Shown here piece after piece: positions 17,314 through 21,942 of a stretch of 21,942 nucleotides of DNA (positions within the stretch are counted from its first letter, which is position 1; the number at the start of each line of letters is the position of its first letter). A program made the translations under genes and the position numbers. Source of the DNA: an uncultured Bacteroides sp. (GTDB lineage: Bacteria; Bacteroidota; Bacteroidia; Bacteroidales; Bacteroidaceae); the NCBI GenBank assembly GCA_900557355.1, contig USSR01000025.1, positions 1 through 21,942 on the forward strand. The letters are read 5' to 3'. A model generated the notes under the pieces. The model had not been told where the DNA came from. It saw nothing but the letters and a program-made list of their open reading frames with translations, and did no database searches.

Positions 17314-19281
17314 ATGAAACCGAAAGTTTTTCAATATATAGTTCTCTCTCTGTTGTTGTTCTTCTGCACTTCGGCTTGTAATGATAGCGATGCCAGGGAA
17401 AACAGTAATCAGCCTTTGCCTTCAACTCCGGAGGAAGGGCAGGTAGAAGAGGCTGGTCCTTTTATGCGGGGGACTACTTATGAAGAAAGAGGAAAGTCGC
17501 TTATCGACTGTATGCTCCGGGTGTCTCCGGGTAAAGGTTACAGTATCAAGTATCTAGCTCCGTTCTATTATGCCAGACTGTGGAGTAATCATGAAACGGC
17601 AGAAGCAACGGCCAAACTGATTGAAATCTATCAATATCAGTTGGAACATATCGATGAGATTTATCATTCAGATTCCGATTTGGAGTTCTTTGTGCATGCC
17701 ACTATGCATGGATATATGCTTACGAAGACCCGGATGTCGGAACAGTTGCAGAAGAAGATAAAGGATTTCATGAAATTAGGGAAGTATGCAACTGATAAAG
17801 GTACGCTGAATATGAGGATGATGCGACAGGCAAGTGGTTTCCTTTGTGCTGAAGAATGGTCTGATTTTGTGGATGCTGACGGGCAAACTTCTTCCCAGCT
17901 AAAAAGCTATTTGCATGGCAGAATACTGAAAACCTTGAAATCTTTCTTCACAGACAACTGCCCTGAAGCCGACGCTTTTACTTATTTGGGAATAAATCTT
18001 CAGTATGTGAGGATGCTTGCAGAATTTAGCCGGGATGAAGAAATTCGAAAAACTGCTGCGACGACTTATCAACACATGGTGGCACAGCTGCTGTTACCTT
18101 GGAATCAGGGACTTTATTGTGCCAATCCTTCCCGTTGTAAAGGCTGGGCGAATTTATGTACCGGAAATTTGAGTGTAGACGTGCAGATTGGGCAGTTGAC
18201 CTGGCTATTTTACGGAGGACAGAATGAGCGTAAGATTCGTTTGGATGCCGGTAAAGATAATTTTGCCTGTTTCAATTTCTGGATGGCTTACCAACGTAAT
18301 GTCAAACCTCTCCCTTACCTTCAGTCGCTCAATGCCGGTAAGCAATACCCCTATCATTTTGAGGCTTTGCGTATAAACGACGATCATTTCTGTTGCAGAT
18401 ATACGTATCAAAGTAAAAACTATGGCTTATCCACACAAACGATAGAGGCTTTTTCTAATAAGTTGAAAGGTTTCCAGTATACTTATGCTTTTAAGGAAAC
18501 TAAAAATCTGCATTTGGTGTGGCAGTCTGATCTGTCTGAAGCCTCCGTATTCAGTGTGTGCCATGATAATCCCGAACGTCCGCAAAGCTATCAGACGGTA
18601 TCAAATAAACCGGGATATGGGGAAAATCCTTATCACAGGGTGTTAGGGTATGAAAGAAGTGCTATCGGGGTGTATAATGTGGCGGAGGATTATATGGACC
18701 AACCTAAGTTCTATCAGATGTATGTGCCTTTCACTCGTAAAGGGATTAAAACGAAAATGATTAGAGAAATTAATGGTATGCGGTGGGTGTTATGCCATAC
18801 CGGTTCGATGATGTTTGCCTTTGCTACTCCTGAAGACTGGGATTTCGGCTTGCAAGATAATAAGTATGGTATCAAAGATCACCATATACTGACGCTTAAA
18901 GATGTTAACCGCCGTAGGGGCTCTTGGGTGTTGGAAACAACAGAGATTACTGAACGATACAAAGATGCTCAAGGTGATATGGATGCTGAATTGAAAAAGT
19001 TTGCCGGTGACATTGCTGCAAAAGTAAAACTTCAGCTTTCTGCTGACTATGAAACGAGTGATACCCCGTCCATATCTTACACCAATATTCAAGGGGATGT
19101 ATTGGAGCTGACTTTCTTTTCACCGGAAATGTCATATAACGGACAATATAAGGTCAACGGCAAGGCTGTGGATTTAAATACTGAATACATATCCAAAAGT
19201 GATTATATGCAACAAAAGGCGGGTAGTAATAGTGTGCAATTCCATACGGCAACAGGAACAGAAAACTTACAGTTAGAATAG
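17314..19281 (+). CDS. Lipoprotein with toroid-like and beta-sandwich regions, candidate surface polysaccharide lyase
   Basis: I do not recognise a named family. The 655-residue protein begins with a signal peptide ending CTSAC (lipidated Cys22), then NDSDARENS, an acidic run suggesting export to the cell surface, and a linker rich in Pro/Glu. Residues about 50-330 are helical with repeated aromatic and Trp residues (YARLWSNHETAEATAKLIEI, QIGQLTWLFYGGQ), as in (alpha/alpha) toroids. Residues about 345-655 are strand-rich (HFEALRINDDHFCCRYTYQ, VWQSDLSEASVFSVCHDN, FTRKGIKTKMIREINGMRW). This order resembles chondroitin-AC/heparinase-type lyases, but I see no definite catalytic Asn/His/Tyr set. 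The 19-nt spacing from the DUF4861 gene puts it in the operon. If it is a lyase, its surface location would suit an initiating, endo-acting enzyme. It could instead be a binding protein. Confidence 0.5.
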   Translation: MKPKVFQYIVLSLLLFFCTSACNDSDARENSNQPLPSTPEEGQVEEAGPFMRGTTYEERGKSLIDCMLRVSPGKGYSIKYLAPFYYARLWSNHETAEATAKLIEIYQYQLEHIDEIYHSDSDLEFFVHATMHGYMLTKTRMSEQLQKKIKDFMKLGKYATDKGTLNMRMMRQASGFLCAEEWSDFVDADGQTSSQLKSYLHGRILKTLKSFFTDNCPEADAFTYLGINLQYVRMLAEFSRDEEIRKTAATTYQHMVAQLLLPWNQGLYCANPSRCKGWANLCTGNLSVDVQIGQLTWLFYGGQNERKIRLDAGKDNFACFNFWMAYQRNVKPLPYLQSLNAGKQYPYHFEALRINDDHFCCRYTYQSKNYGLSTQTIEAFSNKLKGFQYTYAFKETKNLHLVWQSDLSEASVFSVCHDNPERPQSYQTVSNKPGYGENPYHRVLGYERSAIGVYNVAEDYMDQPKFYQMYVPFTRKGIKTKMIREINGMRWVLCHTGSMMFAFATPEDWDFGLQDNKYGIKDHHILTLKDVNRRRGSWVLETTEITERYKDAQGDMDAELKKFAGDIAAKVKLQLSADYETSDTPSISYTNIQGDVLELTFFSPEMSYNGQYKVNGKAVDLNTEYISKSDYMQQKAGSNSVQFHTATGTENLQLE

Positions 19282-19293
19282 TTTTAATCTATT

Positions 19294-19318
19294 CTTTGCT
19301 GCACGGACATCTTTGCTG
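19294..19318 (+). repeat. Short direct repeat in the 94-nt gap before the last operon gene
   Basis: CTTTGCTG occurs at 19294-19301 and again at 19311-19318, 17 nt apart start to start. This gap (19282-19375) is the widest inside the operon. The repeat could be a regulatory site or chance; no consensus Bacteroides promoter is visible at correct spacing. Confidence 0.2.
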
Positions 19319-19375
19319 TGTGCGGTCTTTCGGAATGGAGAGTTTATAAATTCGTGAATAATTAATAGATCGGCT

Positions 19376-21718
19376 ATGAAGGCTATGAAACTGAAATCTT
19401 GTTTTTTGCTTATCGGATTATTGCTGGTATGTAATGTTTATGCACAGGAGTTATGCCGGGCGGATTTTCTCCCTAAGGCTTCTGCAGCTTTTGATTTGCT
19501 GACGCAGAAATACAGTGAGGAACGGATCGTAAAAGAAATAAGGGCTAAAAATGTCCGTTGGGTGACTAATCTGATGTCGGCATCTGCTGTTTTCTATAAG
19601 GCAACGCACGAGAAGCGTTACCTGGATATGTCAGAGCAGGTGTTTGGGAATGCCATTCGTGAATGGAAGAAAAATGAGAAACTGATGCACGGCAAGGATG
19701 ATTTCTTTGCATTGCAGAACTTGGCGCTGGCCTATGAAATATTGCAGGACAATGACCGTCTGCCAATAGGAGCTGATGAAGTGATGATTCGTTTTGCCGA
19801 TCTTCACTTTGATCCTGATTTTGTAATTGATAATAATCAGGGACAGGAACGTGCATTGGGGTTTGTACGGATGTGTAATTTGTTCCCCGATGCTCCGGGT
19901 GTTTCCCATTGGAAAGAGTATGTTGATAAGATGTGGCACTTTTGGTATCGTAATAAAGACGTAGATGAAACTGCGACTCTCTATGCTTCCATTCATTTGA
20001 ATGACATCATCAATATTGCCATTGAGAGTGATAAAGTGGCGTTGTTGAAGACTCCGGAAATAAGACGGTGGTTCGAACGCTATCGTGACCAACAGGCTCC
20101 CAGCGGTTATATGCCCGAATATGGAGATGATTATTTCTTTGCCTATAACAACTGGATACTGGTATTTGAAAAGATGGCACGCCTGACCGGTGATGCTTCT
20201 TTTCGAAAAGCTGCCTGGAAGTTATTTACTATCGGATACCCTAATTTAGATATTAAGTACTTCAAACCGGGATGGAATCTTCGGCAGGCCTGTGATTGGG
20301 CTGCTCTTGCAGAGGTAGCCCTGTTGCCTACCTTTTTTGAAAAATCAGATTCTCCTGTTCGTACTTCTCTGGTCACCACCCGTACAAATCGGAAGGGAAA
20401 AACGGATATACCCGACCAGCTGCTATTGCGAGCCTCTTCTGAAGCGGGAACCCCGTTTATAATGAGTGACTTGTATGCATCCGGCACTCATCAGCATCCA
20501 AATCTGCGTGGTACGATTAATTACTTTGAAGTGGATGATAACCCTCTGTTTCATGGTGTACAGAGGCATGCTACCGATGTGCGTCATGGCAATACTGTCG
20601 TTCTGATGAAAGAGAACGGGAGTGGATTCCCGTTTGATGAGAAGGGCAGCCGGTTGTTCACTAATAGCTGGTTTACAGATTGTGTTGATTTCAGTCAGTC
20701 TACGGAGATTTCCGGTGATACTGCAATGCGGGGGATGAGAAAGATGACATTCCGCTTTCAGGGAGAACCGGGTGAAGAGATTTATATTAAGAATGTCCGG
20801 TTGATTGGAAAGGCAGGAAACAGGTTGCTGCATGACTGTAGCACGTTAGAGAACTGGAGTAAAAACGTGACTTTGGTTGACTTGGGTAAAGAAGGAAAAG
20901 CTGTGAAAGTTGTTCTTCCGGACAAGAATGTCTGTTTTGTGAATCTGGATGTAGCCGCAGATTTTAGTCTGAATGATTATCGGTATATTGGTTGTGATTG
21001 GAAGCATACGGCAAAAAGCGGAGCGAAGAAATCGGTATTAGATTTTATGATACGCGCCTATAATAAGGTTTCTCATCCGGGTGAGGAATATATTCACGAG
21101 AAAGTAGGAACATTGTTTAATCCGAACACAGTAAGAGAAGCCATGGCAGAAACGCGGGAGGGAGATTCTTATGGACGAATTGTGTTGGATGACCAATGTG
21201 TGGATGGATCTGTCCTACAACGGAATATGGTGCTCACAAAAGAAGGAATACTTGTTATACAGGATCATTTATTGCCTGGGGCAGGAACGGAAGGTTATAC
21301 CGCCGGCAGTTTATGGCAACTTTATTCGTTGGATAAAAGCGGTAAGAATTGGTTCAATTCCACAGGAGAGAATAAAAAGTGGAAAGATCGTTCGGGGAAA
21401 GATATTGAAACAAATCAATTATTAGTTTACTTTGAGGAACAGAAGGGGCGTCATTTTGGGGTGCAACAACAGGAGTATACAGTCAAGCCTGTTACAACTT
21501 TTGCCAAACAAAAGGTAATCCCCGGTTCTGCTGTTACGTTCGTAACTATTATTGTTCCTCACACTGCTTTATGGAAAGCTGAAGACATAGTGAAAGCTAT
21601 TTCTGCTCAAACGGATGCTACTCATCAAAGTAATGTTTGGATTACTCTTGCCAATAAGAATAATTTGAAGATTGAAATAACAAAGGAAGGAAATTGGAAA
21701 GTGGAAAGGAATGAATGA
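19376..21718 (+). CDS. Heparinase II/III-like protein, candidate periplasmic polysaccharide lyase
   Basis: The 780-residue protein has a signal peptide with likely cleavage after VYA (about residue 23). The preceding Cys is not in a lipobox, so the protein is probably periplasmic. A second ATG at 19385 is an equally good start. Residues about 25-320 are helical with many Trp/Tyr (RWVTNLMSASAVFYKATHEK, WHFWYRNKDVDETATLYASI, YGDDYFFAYNNWILVFEKMA), consistent with an incomplete (alpha/alpha) toroid. From about 348 a beta-sandwich begins with SGTHQHPNLRGTINYFEVDD, holding His372 and His374. This matches the pattern at the start of the heparinase II/III C-terminal domain, where a conserved His sits near the active site. 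Residues about 440-550 (IYIKNVRLIGKAGNRLL onwards) look like an inserted carbohydrate-binding-like beta domain. It is the last operon gene and is followed by a strong hairpin. Together with the GH105 enzyme it may depolymerise imported oligosaccharides. The exact lyase family is not recognised. Confidence 0.62.
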   Translation: MKAMKLKSCFLLIGLLLVCNVYAQELCRADFLPKASAAFDLLTQKYSEERIVKEIRAKNVRWVTNLMSASAVFYKATHEKRYLDMSEQVFGNAIREWKKNEKLMHGKDDFFALQNLALAYEILQDNDRLPIGADEVMIRFADLHFDPDFVIDNNQGQERALGFVRMCNLFPDAPGVSHWKEYVDKMWHFWYRNKDVDETATLYASIHLNDIINIAIESDKVALLKTPEIRRWFERYRDQQAPSGYMPEYGDDYFFAYNNWILVFEKMARLTGDASFRKAAWKLFTIGYPNLDIKYFKPGWNLRQACDWAALAEVALLPTFFEKSDSPVRTSLVTTRTNRKGKTDIPDQLLLRASSEAGTPFIMSDLYASGTHQHPNLRGTINYFEVDDNPLFHGVQRHATDVRHGNTVVLMKENGSGFPFDEKGSRLFTNSWFTDCVDFSQSTEISGDTAMRGMRKMTFRFQGEPGEEIYIKNVRLIGKAGNRLLHDCSTLENWSKNVTLVDLGKEGKAVKVVLPDKNVCFVNLDVAADFSLNDYRYIGCDWKHTAKSGAKKSVLDFMIRAYNKVSHPGEEYIHEKVGTLFNPNTVREAMAETREGDSYGRIVLDDQCVDGSVLQRNMVLTKEGILVIQDHLLPGAGTEGYTAGSLWQLYSLDKSGKNWFNSTGENKKWKDRSGKDIETNQLLVYFEEQKGRHFGVQQQEYTVKPVTTFAKQKVIPGSAVTFVTIIVPHTALWKAEDIVKAISAQTDATHQSNVWITLANKNNLKIEITKEGNWKVERNE

Positions 21719-21774
21719 AACGGGGATAATAACCAATTTGTGCAATTTCTGGATCAGTTAGGTAGAAATAGTAA

Positions 21775-21815
21775 GAGCATTCAGTTGTTGCAAATTTTGC
21801 AACAACTGAATGCTC
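21775..21815. terminator. Perfect 20-bp inverted repeat, likely bidirectional terminator between convergent genes
   Basis: Arms at 21775-21794 and 21796-21815 are exact reverse complements around a single T; in RNA the innermost A/T pairs would open to form a small loop. The stem lies 57 nt after the operon stop codon. It is followed on the + strand by GCTCC and a T-rich run to 21837. It lies 8 nt beyond the end of the minus-strand gene. Position between two converging genes and the stem strength make a shared terminator the simplest reading. Confidence 0.75.
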
Positions 21816-21822
21816 GCTCCTT

Positions 21823-21942
21823 TTAATTTTCCTTTTCTATATTGTATTCTTGATTCGTGTTTATTTCCGCCTTACCGTAATATCCCGGCATCGGCACATA
21901 AATCGGATTATAATAAGTATTGATATTCTTCAACTTCTTCTC
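21823..21942 (-). CDS. C-terminal end of an unidentified minus-strand gene (5' part outside window)
   Basis: Reading the minus strand from the window edge gives an uninterrupted frame of 39 codons, starting EKKLKNINTYYNPIYVPMPG and ending NIEKEN, followed by TAA (complement of 21823-21825). It is too short and incomplete for the ORF size used for the other genes, but it sits against a strong convergent terminator hairpin and has normal codon use. The product is not recognised. The repeated Asn/Tyr residues and the charged, hydrophilic tail suggest the end of a soluble or surface protein and nothing more. It is transcribed towards the PUL and so marks the PUL's downstream boundary. Confidence 0.55.
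   Translation of the reverse strand, partial: EKKLKNINTYYNPIYVPMPGYYGKAEINTNQEYNIEKEN

Noticed and set aside
1..21942. CRISPR arrays, tRNA or rRNA genes, insertion sequences and integrase genes
   Set aside because: No regularly spaced repeats, no tRNA-like cloverleaf, and no transposase or recombinase reading frame were seen in the gaps or frames.

Overview
The window looks like the chromosome of a gut-type Bacteroides (Bacteroidota). The supporting signs are a SusC/SusD pair, a one-protein hybrid two-component system, many lipoproteins with Bacteroidota-style lipoboxes, AT-rich leaders without clear Shine-Dalgarno sequences, and -7 elements of the TAnnTTTG type. Almost everything is one polysaccharide utilization locus (PUL) on the + strand.

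Layout. (1) 1-365: C-terminal end of a GH30-type glycoside hydrolase belonging to the preceding gene set. (2) 366-640: intergenic region with hairpins and the likely regulator promoter. (3) 641-4654: hybrid two-component regulator with sensor, kinase, receiver and AraC-type DNA-binding domains, followed by a terminator-like hairpin and a candidate PUL promoter. (4) 4811-21718: eight tightly packed co-directional genes: susC-like, susD-like, a SUMF1/FGE-fold lipoprotein, a GH105/GH88 unsaturated-uronyl hydrolase, a 1369-residue lyase-like protein with two C-terminal FN3-like domains, a DUF4861 lipoprotein, a 655-residue lipoprotein of toroid-plus-sandwich appearance, and a 780-residue heparinase II/III-like protein. 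(5) 21775-21815: a perfect 20-bp inverted repeat between convergent genes. (6) 21823-21942: the C-terminal end of an unidentified minus-strand gene.

How the genes may work together (inference). The regulator senses an oligosaccharide in the periplasm and switches on the operon. The SusC/SusD pair, probably helped by the SUMF1-fold lipoprotein, captures and imports the glycan. One or more lyase-like proteins cut uronic-acid linkages by beta-elimination, leaving 4,5-unsaturated uronic acids at the new non-reducing ends. The GH105 enzyme removes these in the periplasm. There is no sulfatase and no ordinary glycosidase apart from GH105 and the upstream GH30 fragment. The target is therefore best guessed as an unsulfated uronic-acid-containing glycan, for example glucuronate-capped plant arabinogalactan or a bacterial exopolysaccharide. 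The three large lyase-like proteins could not be placed in a named polysaccharide lyase family by eye and are the most interesting content here.
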